64,000 nucleotides of DNA from Pseudorhodobacter ferrugineus DSM 5888 (GCF_000420745.1 NZ_ATVN01000012.1:1-64000), one strand, 5' to 3'. Counted from the first letter of the stretch, positions 39,925 through 51,536 are shown. A program made the numbers and translations. The notes: generated from the sequence alone by a model not told the origin.

Positions 39925-40488
39925 TTAAACCTGCATGATTTCTTGCTGTTTGGCCTCTAGCGCTTTGTCGATTGCAGCGATGGCCTTGTCGGTCAGCTCT
40001 TGGACGGCACCTTCCCAGAACTTCTGGTCATCTTCGGATAGGCCATCGTTTTTGGCCTTTTTGATCTGGTCCATGCCGTCGCGGCGGATATTGCGGACGG
40101 AAACCTTGGCGCTTTCGGCGTATTGACCCGCGACCTTGGTCAGGCTGCGGCGGCGTTCTTCGTTCAGCTCGGGGATCGGCAGCATGATGATAGTGCCGTT
40201 CAGCTGCGGATTGATGCCCAGACCGGATTCGCGGATCGCCTTTTCGACTTTGCCAACGAGGCCTTTGTCCCAGACGTTGATAGTAACCATACGGGGTTCT
40301 GGGACGTTGACGGTGGCCACCTGATTGAGCGGTGTCATTGCGCCGTAAGCATCGACCATGATCGGATCAACCATCGAGGCCGAGCCGCGGCCCGTGCGCA
40401 GCGTCCCAAATTCGGCGCGCAAAGACGCGTGCGCGCCATCCATCCGGCGTTCCAGATCATCGGTATCAAGCATGAAATCGTCTGACAT
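39925..40488 (-). CDS. frr: Ribosome recycling factor
   Basis: A 187-residue tRNA-mimicking protein that, with EF-G, splits ribosomes after termination. Recognised from [18 protein letters not shown] near residue 26, [15 protein letters not shown] and the helical C terminus with [15 protein letters not shown]. It lies 128 nt downstream of pyrH, with the pyrH terminator in between, so it may have its own promoter. Confidence 0.96.
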   Translation of the reverse strand: MSDDFMLDTDDLERRMDGAHASLRAEFGTLRTGRGSASMVDPIMVDAYGAMTPLNQVATVNVPEPRMVTINVWDKGLVGKVEKAIRESGLGINPQLNGTIIMLPIPELNEERRRSLTKVAGQYAESAKVSVRNIRRDGMDQIKKAKNDGLSEDDQKFWEGAVQELTDKAIAAIDKALEAKQQEIMQV

Positions 40489-40567
40489 ATTAGCCTCTTA
40501 GAACAATTGGAGTACCACATCGGGCGCGGTTTGGGGCTTTATACCCCCTTGCCCGCTGTATGTATAG

Positions 40568-40607
40568 AAAAAGGGGCGAACCACCTTGGTTTTACGTGGC
40601 CCGCCTT
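40568..40607 (-). terminator. Rho-independent terminator after pyrH
   Basis: On the minus strand a GC-rich stem with an inner GTGG/CCAC core (40581-40584 with 40596-40599) and an outer GGCG/CGCC part is followed by five U residues (40568-40572). It would end pyrH transcription before frr, at least partly. Confidence 0.65.
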
Positions 40608-40616
40608 AAGAAACGA

Positions 40617-41354
40617 TTAGCCATGAACCTTGGTGTAGGTGCCCTGCCCCGCCAGAATACCGCGGAAACCTCCGGGTTCATCAAGGCTGAACACAATGAT
40701 TGGAAGGTTATTGTCGCGGGCAAGCGCGATGGCAGAGGCATCCATCACGCCGAGGTGTTTTTGCAGCACCTCGTCATAGGTGACAGTGTCATAGCGTTTG
40801 GCATCAGCGTGTTTTTTCGGGTCTTTGTCATAAACGCCATCAACCTTGGTGCCTTTAAAAATCGCCTCGCAGGCCATTTCATTGGCGCGCAAGGTGGCGG
40901 CGGTGTCGGTGGTGAAATAAGGATTGCCTGTGCCCGCCGCGAAAATGCAAACGCGTTTCTTTTCCAAGTGGCGCACAGCGCGGCGGCGGATATAGGGTTC
41001 GCAGACCTGATCCATTGGAATAGCCGAAATCACGCGGGTGTGGATTTTCAACGCCTCGAGTGCGGCCTGCATGGCCAGCGCGTTCATCACGGTGGCGAGC
41101 ATGCCCATATAATCGGCTGTGGTACGCTCCATCCCTTGGGCCGAGCCCTGGAGGCCGCGAAAGATATTGCCGCCGCCGATGACCATGCAAATTTCAACAC
41201 CCATATCATGCACCGATTGCACCTCGGCGGCGATGCGGGCCACGGTTGGCGGGTGCAGACCGTACCCTTGGTCGCCCATCAACGCCTCTCCCGAGATTTT
41301 GAGCATGACGCGGCGGTGCGTGGTGACGGGGGATTCGGACGAAATAGCGGACAT
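40617..41354 (-). CDS. pyrH: Uridylate kinase
   Basis: A 245-residue amino-acid-kinase-fold enzyme phosphorylating UMP. Recognised from [48 protein letters not shown] and [16 protein letters not shown] 41354 with AGGAA upstream starts the family's normal N terminus; the much longer upstream frame is Pro-rich noncoding sequence. tsf and rpsB, its usual upstream neighbours in many bacteria, are not here. Confidence 0.96.
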   Translation of the reverse strand: MSAISSESPVTTHRRVMLKISGEALMGDQGYGLHPPTVARIAAEVQSVHDMGVEICMVIGGGNIFRGLQGSAQGMERTTADYMGMLATVMNALAMQAALEALKIHTRVISAIPMDQVCEPYIRRRAVRHLEKKRVCIFAAGTGNPYFTTDTAATLRANEMACEAIFKGTKVDGVYDKDPKKHADAKRYDTVTYDEVLQKHLGVMDASAIALARDNNLPIIVFSLDEPGGFRGILAGQGTYTKVHG

Positions 41355-41445
41355 TTTCGGGGTTCCTGACTGGCTGGCACAGACCTTTGGCAGATCACGG
41401 CTTGGACTGCGGTGCAAAATGTCGCAAAACGGAGGCGGGTTCAAC

Positions 41446-41493
41446 CATTGATACGGGCATTGATACGGGCGTTGATTAGGCCGGTGATGCGGG
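41446..41493 (+). repeat. Four degenerate 12-bp tandem repeats
   Basis: Two exact CATTGATACGGG units (41446-41469) followed by two decayed units, CGTTGATTAGGC and CGGTGATGCGGG. They lie upstream of pyrH and miaA in the divergent intergenic region. No function is evident. Confidence 0.6.
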
Positions 41494-41527
41494 TTTACGG
41501 GGGAGGCATCGGTCGCAGCGCCAACCA

Positions 41528-41613
41528 CGGGGGCTGTCTGCCCCGCCGCCCATTGGCTCGAACCAATGGCGAACAATGGTCGACCCCCGAGGATATTTGA
41601 ACCGAAAAGAAAG
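41528..41613 (+). repeat. Hairpin repeat with GAGGATATTT tail (intergenic repeat copy d)
   Basis: GGGGGCTGTCTGCCCC, then CATTGGCTCG-AACCAATG (another stem), then GACCCCCGAGGATATTTGAA and CCGAAAAGAAAG. The last part is nearly identical to the copies at 6552 and (reversed) 47775. It ends just before miaA and supplies part of its translation start region. Confidence 0.75.
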
Positions 41614-41622
41614 CGAGGACAT

Positions 41623-42516
41623 GTGGCGGGATGGGATAGGGTGATCGCGGGGCTGTCATCCGAGCGGCCTGTTTTGATCGCGGGGCCAACGGCCAGTGGC
41701 AAGTCTGCGCTGGCGGCGGATATTGTGGCGCGCGGTGGCGGCGTTTTGGTCAATGCCGATGCTTTGCAGGTGTACGACTGTTGGCGAGTGCTGACGGCGC
41801 GGCCGAGTGCGGAGGAGGAAGTGGCCCTGCCCCACCGGCTGTACGGGCATATCGGGCGGGATCAGGACTATTCCGTGGGGCATTGGTTGCGCGAGGTACG
41901 GGCCGTGTTGGCGACGGGGCTGCGGCCAGTGATTGTTGGCGGGACGGGATTATATTTCAGAGCCTTGACCGATGGCTTGGCCGAGATTCCGCCGACCCCT
42001 GCGCCCATGCGTGCCTTGGCCGATGCGCGGATGGCGGCAGAGGGTGTGGCGGCGCTATTGGCCGAACTGGACACGGACACTGCCACGCGAATCGATGCGG
42101 CAAACCCTGCGCGGGTGCAACGGGCATGGGAAGTGCTAGAGGCTACGGGGCGCGGGTTGGCGGCGTGGCAGGATGAGACAGGGCCTGCACTGCTGCCGCT
42201 GGCCCAAGTCGAACCGATTGTGCTGCGACCGGATGTTGATTGGCTAAACACCCGGATTGACGGGCGTTTTGACCAGATGATCGCGCAAGGGGCGTTGGAG
42301 GAGGTGCGGGCCGAAATGCCCTATTGGCAGCCGATGCGCCAGTCGGCGCGCGCAATTGGGGCGCCGGAACTGGTGGCGCATTTGCGCGGCGCAGTGCCGT
42401 TAGAGACCGCGATTGAGCAGGCAAAGCTTGCCTCGCGGCAATATGCCAAACGGCAGCGCACCTGGTTTCGCAGCCGGATGGCTGGCTGGAACCCGCTGGA
42501 TCCGGCGGCCCGGTAG
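41623..42516 (+). CDS. miaA: tRNA dimethylallyltransferase
   Basis: A 297-residue enzyme adding the isopentenyl group to A37 of tRNAs reading UNN codons. The P-loop [12 protein letters not shown] is near residue 20, followed by [11 protein letters not shown] and [10 protein letters not shown]. The start is uncertain: GTG 41623 follows GAGGAC very closely, GTG 41641 is also possible, and ATG 41566 lies inside the repeat element. The C-terminal [13 protein letters not shown] motif is typical. Confidence 0.93.
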   Translation: MAGWDRVIAGLSSERPVLIAGPTASGKSALAADIVARGGGVLVNADALQVYDCWRVLTARPSAEEEVALPHRLYGHIGRDQDYSVGHWLREVRAVLATGLRPVIVGGTGLYFRALTDGLAEIPPTPAPMRALADARMAAEGVAALLAELDTDTATRIDAANPARVQRAWEVLEATGRGLAAWQDETGPALLPLAQVEPIVLRPDVDWLNTRIDGRFDQMIAQGALEEVRAEMPYWQPMRQSARAIGAPELVAHLRGAVPLETAIEQAKLASRQYAKRQRTWFRSRMAGWNPLDPAAR

Positions 42517-42639
42517 GGCGGGAAAGTGCCAAAGCTGTGGATAGGTCTGTGGACGGGTTCGATTATTGCAATTTTGCGCTTGGGTCCGGGCAAAGCGGCT
42601 GCGTAAGCTGTTCAGCGTGGACCAAAGGACGGTGTCGAT

Positions 42640-43437
42640 ATGCAAGATCTTTCAGCTTTGTCGCAATTGCGGCTTGTCGCGATCCCGAGACTGGCGGCCA
42701 ACGGGCGTTGGCGGGTTGAAGCAATGCGCGCACTAGCCGAGCCGACGTTGCTGTGGTTCACCAAGGGACAGGGCCGGATCACGATCGCGGGTTCGACGCG
42801 CGGCTATACGGCCAATAACGCAGTTTTCATTCCGGCAGGCGTGATGCACGGGTTTGAGGTAGGGTCGCAAGTCTTTGGCACGGCCGTATTTTTCGGGAAA
42901 AACTGCGATGTGACCCTGCCCACCGCGCCGCACCATCTGCGCATCCGCGAAACCTTTGTCGCACAAGAGTTAAACGTCACGCTGGACGCAATTTTGCGCG
43001 AAATGGACAGCGATGTTCCCGCCCATGACCGGGCCACGCGGCATTATCTGGGATTGCTGGGCGTCTGGCTGGAACGGCAGGTGCGAAAGGGCGCGGATGA
43101 GGTGAAGCGCCCCGATGCGGCGGGCCGTTTGGTCGCGCGCTATTCCAGTTTGTTGGAACGCAATTTTCGGTCTGGGATGGGGGTTGCCGATTTTGCCGGA
43201 GCGCTTGGGGTGACGCCGACTCATCTGACGCGCTGCTGCAAACAGACCTGTGGCAAGCCTGCATCGGCGCTGCTACACGACCGTCTGATCTTTGAAGCGC
43301 GGACTTTGCTATCGGAAACCAAGATTCCGGTGGGCCAAATCGCAGGCGCACTTGGATTTGCATCGCCTGCGTATTTCACGCGGGCCTTTCAGCACAAAAC
43401 CGGAAAATCCCCATCAGCGTTTCGTAAACAAGCCTGA
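42640..43437 (+). CDS. AraC-family transcriptional regulator
   Basis: A 265-residue regulator with an N-terminal cupin-like ligand domain (about 20-100; WFTKGQGRITIAG, VFIPAGVMHGFEVG) and two C-terminal helix-turn-helix motifs (about 165-265; MGVADFAGALGVTPTHLTRC and VGQIAGALGFASPAYFTRAF). It lies 276 nt upstream of the peptide ABC transporter operon on the same strand, with two perfect dyads in between, so that operon is the likely target. The ligand is unknown. Confidence 0.9.
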   Translation: MQDLSALSQLRLVAIPRLAANGRWRVEAMRALAEPTLLWFTKGQGRITIAGSTRGYTANNAVFIPAGVMHGFEVGSQVFGTAVFFGKNCDVTLPTAPHHLRIRETFVAQELNVTLDAILREMDSDVPAHDRATRHYLGLLGVWLERQVRKGADEVKRPDAAGRLVARYSSLLERNFRSGMGVADFAGALGVTPTHLTRCCKQTCGKPASALLHDRLIFEARTLLSETKIPVGQIAGALGFASPAYFTRAFQHKTGKSPSAFRKQA

Positions 43438-43445
43438 ACAGTTTA

Positions 43446-43462
43446 GAAATGTCTGACATTTC
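43446..43462. promoter_or_regulatory. 17-bp perfect dyad downstream of the AraC-type gene
   Basis: GAAATGTC-T-GACATTTC, perfect 8-bp arms. It begins 8 nt after the regulator stop. No T-run follows, so an operator role is as likely as a transcript end. Confidence 0.5.
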
Positions 43463-43516
43463 AGAGGTTTGAGGTTCCTTGACCTGCCCCAAGGGTTGCA
43501 ACCTGATGAGCCGTGT

Positions 43517-43544
43517 CCTAAAAGCGACATGTGTCGGTTTTAGG
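43517..43544. promoter_or_regulatory. 28-bp dyad upstream of the peptide transporter operon
   Basis: CCTAAAA-G-CGACA-TG-TGTCG-G-TTTTAGG, symmetrical except the two G positions. It is followed by CTTTTG, so it could be a hairpin terminator of the regulator gene or an operator for the operon starting at 43714. Confidence 0.55.
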
Positions 43545-43713
43545 CTTTTGTCGCGTTTGTGACATTATGAGGCGAAACCAGTCGTTGACCGATGGCCCAA
43601 TCCATGCGGAAATGACGTGTCGTCCGAAGGCACATGTCTTGGGGCCAACCTATAAAAACGATTCTTGGCCTAGGACGAACCTAGAGCCAGAACAATTCAC
43701 AAGGGAGATATGT

Positions 43714-45372
43714 ATGACTAAAATGACAAAAATCGCCAAGCCCACCCATCCGGCCGCTGTGGCCTATGCGGGCGAAGTGGCAGCAGGCACGATGGGCCGC
43801 CGCGAATTTCTGACCCGCGCAACGGCGCTTGGCGTCGCGGCCCCTGCCGCATACGGCTTGCTTGGCCTTGCAGCGCCCGAAGCGCAGGCCGCGGGTGAGA
43901 CCCCGACGATGGGCGGCACGCTGCGGATGCAAATGGAAACCCGCGGTCTGAAAGACCCCCGCACCGCCGATTGGAGCGAGATTGCCTGCTTTACCCGTGG
44001 TTGGCTGGAATATCTGGTGGAATACAATGCCGACGGGTCGTTGCGCGGCATGTTGCTGGACAGCTGGTCCACCAATGATGATGCGACAGAATACACGTTG
44101 AACGTGCGCAAAGGTGTGACGTGGAACAATGGCGATGATTTCACCGCCGAGGATGTGGCCCATAATCTGACCCGCTGGTGTGATGGCAATGTTGAAGGCA
44201 ATTCAATGGCCGGGCGCATGGCATCCTTGATGAATACCGAAACCAAGATGGCGGCCGAAGGTGCGATCACGGTTGTCGACAGCCATACCGTTGTCATCAA
44301 GCTCAGCGCTCCGGACATTTCGACCATTGTCAGCATGGCAGATTATCCGGCTGGTGTGGTGCACAAATCCTATGACAACGGGGATCCATCGGCGAACCCG
44401 ATCGGGACTGGTCCCTATTTGCCGGAAACAAACGAGGTTGGCGTTCGCCAGACCCTGACACGCAATGCAGACCATGTTTGGTGGGGCACCGAAGTGTATG
44501 GCGGCCCGTATCTGGACAAGATCGACTATATCGACCTTGGCACAGATCCGTCGGCAGCCGTCGCCGCAGCCGGTTCGGGCGAGATTGACGCGACCTATCA
44601 GACCACCGGCGATTTCGTCGATATTCTGAGCGGGCTGGGCTGGACAGAAAGCCAAGCCGTGACGTCTTCGACGCTGGCAGTGCGGTTCAATCAGGACGCC
44701 GAGGAATACAAGGATGTGCGCGTGCGCCGCGCCTTGTCGATGGCGGTGGACAACAGCATTGTGCTGGAGTTGGGGTATAACGACCGCGGTACGGTAGCGG
44801 AAAACCACCATGTCTGCCCTATCCACCCGGAATATGCCGAACTGCCCCCGCTCAAGGCCGATCCGGCGGGTGCGATGGCGCTGATCACCGAAGCCGGCAT
44901 GGCCGATTTTGAATTTGAATTGCAGTCGGTCGATGATGCCTGGCAAGCGGCGACCTGCGACGCGGTTGCAGCCCAGATCCGAGATGCAGGCATCAAGATC
45001 AAGCGCACTGTTCTGCCCGGCGCAACCTTTTGGAACGGCTGGACCAAGTATCCGTTTTCGGCAACAGAATGGAACATGCGGCCATTGGGTGTGCAAATCC
45101 TGTCGCTGGCCTACCGGACGGGCGAGGCATGGAACGAAGCCGCCTTCAGCAACGAAGAGTTCGATACGCTGCTGGCCAAGGCCAATTCCATTGCAGATGC
45201 CGACAAGCGTCGCGAAGTGATGAAGCGAATTCAGGAAATCATGCAAGAACAGGGTGTTCTGATCCAGCCGTTCTGGCGGTCGCTGTACCGTCACTATGAT
45301 CCAAAGGTGAAGGGCGCCGAAATGCACCCGACCTTTGAACATCACCATTACAAGTGGTGGATCGCGGCCTGA
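43714..45372 (+). CDS. Peptide/nickel-type ABC transporter substrate-binding protein
   Basis: A 552-residue family 5 (SBP_bac_5) binding protein. A twin-arginine signal is visible ([19 protein letters not shown], cleavage near AQA at about 55), so it is exported folded. The mature protein shows [31 protein letters not shown] and NPIGTGPY, all typical of dipeptide/oligopeptide binders. AGGGAG precedes ATG 43714. It heads the operon and is separated from the permeases by a terminator-like hairpin that would keep it in excess. Confidence 0.92.
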   Translation: MTKMTKIAKPTHPAAVAYAGEVAAGTMGRREFLTRATALGVAAPAAYGLLGLAAPEAQAAGETPTMGGTLRMQMETRGLKDPRTADWSEIACFTRGWLEYLVEYNADGSLRGMLLDSWSTNDDATEYTLNVRKGVTWNNGDDFTAEDVAHNLTRWCDGNVEGNSMAGRMASLMNTETKMAAEGAITVVDSHTVVIKLSAPDISTIVSMADYPAGVVHKSYDNGDPSANPIGTGPYLPETNEVGVRQTLTRNADHVWWGTEVYGGPYLDKIDYIDLGTDPSAAVAAAGSGEIDATYQTTGDFVDILSGLGWTESQAVTSSTLAVRFNQDAEEYKDVRVRRALSMAVDNSIVLELGYNDRGTVAENHHVCPIHPEYAELPPLKADPAGAMALITEAGMADFEFELQSVDDAWQAATCDAVAAQIRDAGIKIKRTVLPGATFWNGWTKYPFSATEWNMRPLGVQILSLAYRTGEAWNEAAFSNEEFDTLLAKANSIADADKRREVMKRIQEIMQEQGVLIQPFWRSLYRHYDPKVKGAEMHPTFEHHHYKWWIAA

Positions 45373-45385
45373 TTTTAAGGTCATG

Positions 45386-45418
45386 AACGGGGGGGGCAAA
45401 CCGGCCTCCTCGTTTTTT
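45386..45418 (+). terminator. Terminator/attenuator between binding protein and permeases
   Basis: AACGGGGGGG pairs with CCTCCTCGTT (10 bp with two G-U), loop of 8 nt, followed by six T residues. It lies right after the binding-protein stop, a usual place for partial termination in ABC operons. Confidence 0.65.
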
Positions 45419-45504
45419 CTGTCGTTCCAATATGTGCAGCAAGGCGATAGCCCCGCAGCGCAACAGTCCAACAGCTCCTGCCCTGCGCAGGGGGAGGATG
45501 CCCC

Positions 45505-46587
45505 ATGGTAATGTTTCTTCTCCGACGCTTTGGCATTATGGTTCTGACCGCCATTTGCCTGACGTTCATCGTTTTCTCGCTGACCAACCTGACGCCCAAC
45601 CTTGAAAAGCTGGCGCGCTCTGAAGGGTCGGTGCGGATGAGCGACGAACAGGTAGAAAGCTGGTTGGACAATAACGGCTATACCCAGCCCTTGGTCGTGC
45701 GTTACGGCCAATGGCTGGGTGTTATGCCTGGTTGGACCAAGACGGTTGATGGTGAGCTCGCAGGCCGTTGTATCAGCGCCAGTACGCCTGCCGCCAGCGC
45801 CCCCAGCTTTTGCGGGGTCTTGCAAGGCGACTGGGGCACCTCGACTGTGTTCAAACGCCCTGTTTCCGAAATCTTGGGCCGCGCCTTGGGGGCCACAGGT
45901 TGGTTGATGCTGTGGGTCATGATTGTCATGGTGCCATCTGCGCTGGCCTTGGGCGTGCTGGCCGGCATGCGCGAAGGATCACGGACCGACCGCGTGCTGT
46001 CGACCGTGGCTATCGCCACAACCGCTACGCCAGAATATGTATCAGGCGTTATCTTGATCGTGGTTTTTGCAAGCGCGACCGTGGGCATCTCGCCCGTTCT
46101 CGCCGAAATGGGTCTGATCGAAGGGCGCACCTTGTTCCAAGGCACTGCCACCAGCGCGATGGATAACATCACCTTTTGGAACTTTGGTCTGCCTGTCATT
46201 ACCGTGGCAATGTACGGCATGGGCTATATCGCCCGCATGACACGGGCCTCGATGACCGAGGTAATGACCGCCCAATACATCCGCACCGCGCGCCTGAAAG
46301 GCGTGCGCTTTCGCGAAGTGGTTATTCGCCACGCGCTGCGCAACGCATTGATCGCCCCCTTTACCGTGATAATGCTGCAGTTTCCCTGGCTTTTGAACGG
46401 CGTCGTCATCGTCGAAACCTTGTTCAATTACAAAGGCTTTGGCTGGACGCTGGTCCAAGGTGCGGGCAACAACGACATCGAGCTGTTGTTGTCCTGTTCG
46501 GTCGTCGCTGTGATCGTGGTGCTTTTCACCCAGCTGATTTCCGACATCGGCTATGCTTTCCTTAACCCCCGCATCCGGATTTCCTGA
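45505..46587 (+). CDS. Peptide ABC transporter permease (DppB-type)
   Basis: A 360-residue inner-membrane permease with six helices and an unusually long periplasmic loop after helix 1 (about 30-125). The BPD_transp_1 signature with the EAA-like loop is in RASMTEVMTAQYIRTARLKG and the conserved HALRNALIAPFT follows. GGGGGAGG lies before ATG 45505. It is followed 13 nt later by the second permease gene. Confidence 0.9.
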   Translation: MVMFLLRRFGIMVLTAICLTFIVFSLTNLTPNLEKLARSEGSVRMSDEQVESWLDNNGYTQPLVVRYGQWLGVMPGWTKTVDGELAGRCISASTPAASAPSFCGVLQGDWGTSTVFKRPVSEILGRALGATGWLMLWVMIVMVPSALALGVLAGMREGSRTDRVLSTVAIATTATPEYVSGVILIVVFASATVGISPVLAEMGLIEGRTLFQGTATSAMDNITFWNFGLPVITVAMYGMGYIARMTRASMTEVMTAQYIRTARLKGVRFREVVIRHALRNALIAPFTVIMLQFPWLLNGVVIVETLFNYKGFGWTLVQGAGNNDIELLLSCSVVAVIVVLFTQLISDIGYAFLNPRIRIS

Positions 46588-46600
46588 GGAGGATCACCAC

Positions 46601-47774
46601 ATGGAACCGATTGGCTGGGGCAGTATTTTCGCCCGTATGTTTATCCAATTCTGGCCCGTCTGGGTCGCCCTGATCATCACCTATGCAGCGTCGATCCACT
46701 ACCGCCGCCGCCTTGGCCTTTACGGCAAGCTGTTTGACAGCACTGTGGGGATGATTGGGTTTGGCATCGTGATGTTCTGGGTCTATACGGCATTCTTTGC
46801 CGATATCATCATCACGCATGACCCCCTGGGCCAATTGTCGGGCATGAAAAACAAACCACCAGGCACCCCTGCCCCTGATGGCAGCAGCTATGCCTTTTAC
46901 CTGCTGGGTGGCGATAACCTTGCCCGCGATGTGTTCAGCCGTGTTGTGATGGGCGCACGCCGTGTGTTGGCGATTGCCCCTGCGGCCACGCTGTTCGCCT
47001 TTATGGTTGGCATCACCTTGGGCCTGCCTGCCGGCTATTTCGCAGGCAAACTGGATACGGGGCTATCGTTCCTGGCCAACCTCGTACTGGCGTTTCCGGT
47101 GATCTTGCTGTTCTATCTGCTGGTCACGCCGGAAATCCGCGACACCGGTATTCCCGTGGTGCTGGCCGCGATCCTGTTCATCTTTCCGATCATCTTTATG
47201 GTTACGCTATTCCAAAGCCGGTTCTTTACCGATCCGAAACGCCGCAATATTTACGTCGGCATTACGCTGGTTATCGGCCTTTGGGCCTATTCCGGCCTTG
47301 CCTTTAACGCCGATCCTTTGGGCGTCTGGTCGATGGCACCGAACATGCTGAACGTCTTTGTCGCCGTGGTGTTTGTGAACGCGCCCACTGTGTTTCGTAT
47401 TGTGCGCGGCATCGTGCTGGATCTGCGCTCTCGTGATTATGTCGCCGCAGGCCAAACGCGCGGCGAAGGGCCGTGGTACATCATGCTATGGGAAGAGCAT
47501 GCGATGGGAAATCCTGCCCAACGCACGCGGGCCACTAATTGTCGATTTCTGCCTGCGCATCGGCTACACCACCATCCTGCTCGGCACGCTCGGCTTCTTC
47601 GGCCTCGGCGTCAGCCCGGAATCCCCCGATTGGGGCTCGACCATCAACGATGGCCGCCGCCTTCTGTCGGTCTTCCCGCATCCCGCAGTCGTGCCCGCCA
47701 TCGCATTGATGAGCCTCGTCCTGGGCCTCAACCTGCTCGCCGACGGCCTGCGCGAAGAAAGTATGAAAGACTGA
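46601..47774 (+). pseudogene. Peptide ABC transporter permease (DppC-type), frameshifted
   Basis: Starts at ATG 46601 (GAGGAGG upstream) and reads as a normal DppC permease through GQTRGEGPWYIMLWE (about residue 300). There the frame shifts: the conserved end, EILPNARGPLIVDFCLRIGY through DGLREESMKD, is in another frame ending at 47774. Between them lies an imperfect direct duplication, CATGCTATGGGAAGAG (47482-47497) and CATGCGATGGGAAATC (47498-47513). Removing 16 nt restores one continuous 385-390 residue permease. As given, the product lacks its last helices and gains a run-on tail to 47878. Real mutation or assembly error cannot be told apart here. Confidence 0.85.
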
Positions 47775-47832
47775 TGCTTTCTTTTCGGCACAAATATCCT
47801 CGGGGGTCCGGGGGCAGACAGCCCCCGGCGCT
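47775..47832 (-). repeat. Hairpin repeat, reverse orientation (intergenic repeat copy e)
   Basis: Read on the minus strand: GCCGGGGGCTGTCTGCCCCC, then GGACCCCCGAGGATATTT and CCGAAAAGAAAGC. It matches the copies at 6552 and 41528 closely. It fills the gap between the frameshifted permease and the ATPase gene. Confidence 0.8.
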
Positions 47833-47864
47833 CGGCCCCAAGCCCTCCGCCAAAGGAGAAGACC

Positions 47865-49952
47865 ATGACAAAACCTGACTGGGATTCATCCCAACCGATC
47901 CTTGAGATCACCAACCTCTCAATCTCGTTCTTCACGCGCTTGCGTGAAATCCCTGCTGTGATGGATTTTTCCTGCACAGTCATGGCAGGCGAGGCGATGG
48001 GCCTTGTCGGCGAAAGCGGTTGCGGCAAATCCACCGTGGCGCTGGCCGTCATGCGTGATTTGGGCAAGAACGGTAAAATCGTTGCAGGTTCGATCAAGTT
48101 CAAAGGCCGCGACCTGACCAATATGGGCGAGGAAGAGCTGCGCCAGCTGCGCGGCTCTGAAATCGCAATGATCTACCAAGAACCGATGGCAAGCCTTAAC
48201 CCCGCCATGACCGTAGGCGCGCAATTGGCCGAAGTGCCGATGATCCACGAAAGCATGTCAAAAACCGATGCTTGGGCATTGGCACGCCAAATCGTGGCCG
48301 ATGTGCGCCTGCCCGACCCCGACCGCATTGTGAACGCCTATCCGCACCAATTGTCTGGCGGCCAGCAGCAGCGTATCGTTATTGCAATGGCGCTGATGTC
48401 CAAACCGGCCTTGCTGATCTTGGACGAACCCACCACCGCGCTGGACGTGACGGTTGAGGCGGGGATCGTCGATCTGGTCAAGGAATTGGGCAAGAAATAC
48501 GGCACGTCGATGCTGTTTATCAGCCATAACCTTGGGCTTGTGCTGGATGTTTGCGACCGTTTATGCGTGATGTATTCGGGCGAGGCGGTGGAAACCGGCA
48601 ATGTTGGCGAAGTGTTCGACAAGATGCGCCACCCGTACACGCAGGCCTTGTTCCGCTCGATCCCCTTGCCCACGGCCGATAAAAACTCGCGCCCCTTGGT
48701 GGCGATCCCGGGGAACTTCCCGCTGCCGCATGAACGGCCCAAGGGGTGCAACTTTGGCCCGCGCTGCGATTATTTTGAGGCGGGGCGCTGTGATGCGGGC
48801 GATGTGCGCATGGGCGAGACAGGCGGCGACCGCCATCATTCGCGCTGTGTGAAATTTGCGGAAATTGACTGGGACGCGCCTTTGGCCGCGGTCAAGACAT
48901 TTGAAAAAACGCCCGTAGGTGATGTCGTTTTGAAAATGGAAGACCTGCGGAAGTATTACGAGGTTTCGGGCGGGTCGCTGTTTGGTGGCGGCGCACAAAA
49001 GGTGGTCAAGGCCAATGAAACCCTGTCCTTTGAGGCGCGCGAAGGCGAAACCTTGGCGATTGTGGGCGAATCCGGTTGTGGCAAGTCCACCTTTGCCAAG
49101 GTGTTGATGGGATTGGAAACAGCCACCAGCGGCAAGATTTTCCTGTATAATCAAGACATTCAGGACACCCCGATTGAGAAACGTGCGGTTGATACCGTGT
49201 CCTCGGTGCAGATGGTGTTCCAAAACCCGTTTGATACGCTGAACCCGTCCATGACCGTGGGGCGTCAGATTATTCGGGCGTTAGAAATCTTTGGTGAGGG
49301 CAATTCCGATGCCGAACGCCACGCGCGCATGCTCGAGCTGATGGACCTTGTAAAGCTGCCGCGTGAATTCGCCGAACGTATGCCGCGCCAATTGTCGGGC
49401 GGTCAAAAGCAACGGGTGGGCATTGCGCGCGCCTTTGCGGGCGATGCGAAAATCGTGGTCGCGGATGAACCCGTGTCAGCGTTGGATGTGTCGGTGCAAG
49501 CGGCTGTCACCGATTTGCTGATGGAGATTCAGCGCAAAAACCGCACGACTTTGCTGTTCATCAGCCATGACCTGTCGATCGTGCGCTACCTCGCCGATCG
49601 GGTGATGGTGATGTATCTGGGCCATGTGGTTGAAATGGGCACCACCGATCAGGTGTTCAGCCCGCCCTATCACCCCTATACCGAGGCGCTGCTGTCAGCC
49701 GTGCCGATTGCCGACACCAAGGTGATCAAAAAGCGGATCGTGCTGGAAGGTGATATCCCGTCGGCGATGAACCCGCCCCCGGGCTGCCCGTTCCAAACAC
49801 GCTGCCGCTGGAAATCGCAGGTGCCGAACGGGCTGTGCGATAAAGAAGTGCCGCCAGTCAAATATCTGGCAACGGGACATCAAATCAAATGCCATTTGTC
49901 GGATGAGATATTGGCAGAGATGGAACCCGTTATCACCATGGCCGCCGAGTAA
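47865..49952 (+). CDS. Fused double ABC ATPase of peptide transporter (DppD-DppF type)
   Basis: A 695-residue protein containing two complete ATPase domains in tandem. Domain 1 (about 5-290) has Walker A GESGCGKST, LSGGQQQRI and LLILDEPTTALD, followed by the oligopeptide C-terminal extension with cysteines (KGCNFGPRCDYF). Domain 2 (about 345-690) repeats GESGCGKST, LSGGQKQRV, VVADEPVSALD and a second extension CPFQTRCRW. In many transporters these are two proteins. GGAGAAG precedes ATG 47865. It would energise the two permeases, one of which is broken. Confidence 0.93.
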   Translation: MTKPDWDSSQPILEITNLSISFFTRLREIPAVMDFSCTVMAGEAMGLVGESGCGKSTVALAVMRDLGKNGKIVAGSIKFKGRDLTNMGEEELRQLRGSEIAMIYQEPMASLNPAMTVGAQLAEVPMIHESMSKTDAWALARQIVADVRLPDPDRIVNAYPHQLSGGQQQRIVIAMALMSKPALLILDEPTTALDVTVEAGIVDLVKELGKKYGTSMLFISHNLGLVLDVCDRLCVMYSGEAVETGNVGEVFDKMRHPYTQALFRSIPLPTADKNSRPLVAIPGNFPLPHERPKGCNFGPRCDYFEAGRCDAGDVRMGETGGDRHHSRCVKFAEIDWDAPLAAVKTFEKTPVGDVVLKMEDLRKYYEVSGGSLFGGGAQKVVKANETLSFEAREGETLAIVGESGCGKSTFAKVLMGLETATSGKIFLYNQDIQDTPIEKRAVDTVSSVQMVFQNPFDTLNPSMTVGRQIIRALEIFGEGNSDAERHARMLELMDLVKLPREFAERMPRQLSGGQKQRVGIARAFAGDAKIVVADEPVSALDVSVQAAVTDLLMEIQRKNRTTLLFISHDLSIVRYLADRVMVMYLGHVVEMGTTDQVFSPPYHPYTEALLSAVPIADTKVIKKRIVLEGDIPSAMNPPPGCPFQTRCRWKSQVPNGLCDKEVPPVKYLATGHQIKCHLSDEILAEMEPVITMAAE

Positions 49953-49967
49953 AATCTGCGCATTAAA

Positions 49968-49989
49968 AAAGGGGCCAAATGGCCCCTTT
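49968..49989. terminator. Bidirectional terminator between peptide transporter and der
   Basis: AAAGGGGCCA-AA-TGGCCCCTTT, with A and T tails on both sides, between two converging genes. It would stop transcription from both. Confidence 0.85.
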
Positions 49990-49997
49990 GATATGTC

Positions 49998-51476
<1,479 letters not shown>

Positions 51477-51536
51477 CTTGGCCCCTCCGGGGGCTGAAGT
51501 CAGATCATCAAAGGCTGGCCATACACGGGTTAGACG

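Noticed and set aside
41446-41493. CRISPR-like repeat array
   Set aside because: The units are 12 bp and contiguous without spacers; no cas genes in the window.
44203-45825. Long minus-strand open frame (540 codons) over the peptide-binding protein and permease start
   Set aside because: Antisense shadow of well-supported plus-strand genes; no ribosome site, no recognisable domain, biased composition.
47482-47513. Programmed frameshift in the DppC-type permease
   Set aside because: No slippery heptamer or stimulatory structure is evident, and a direct duplication explains the shift simply.
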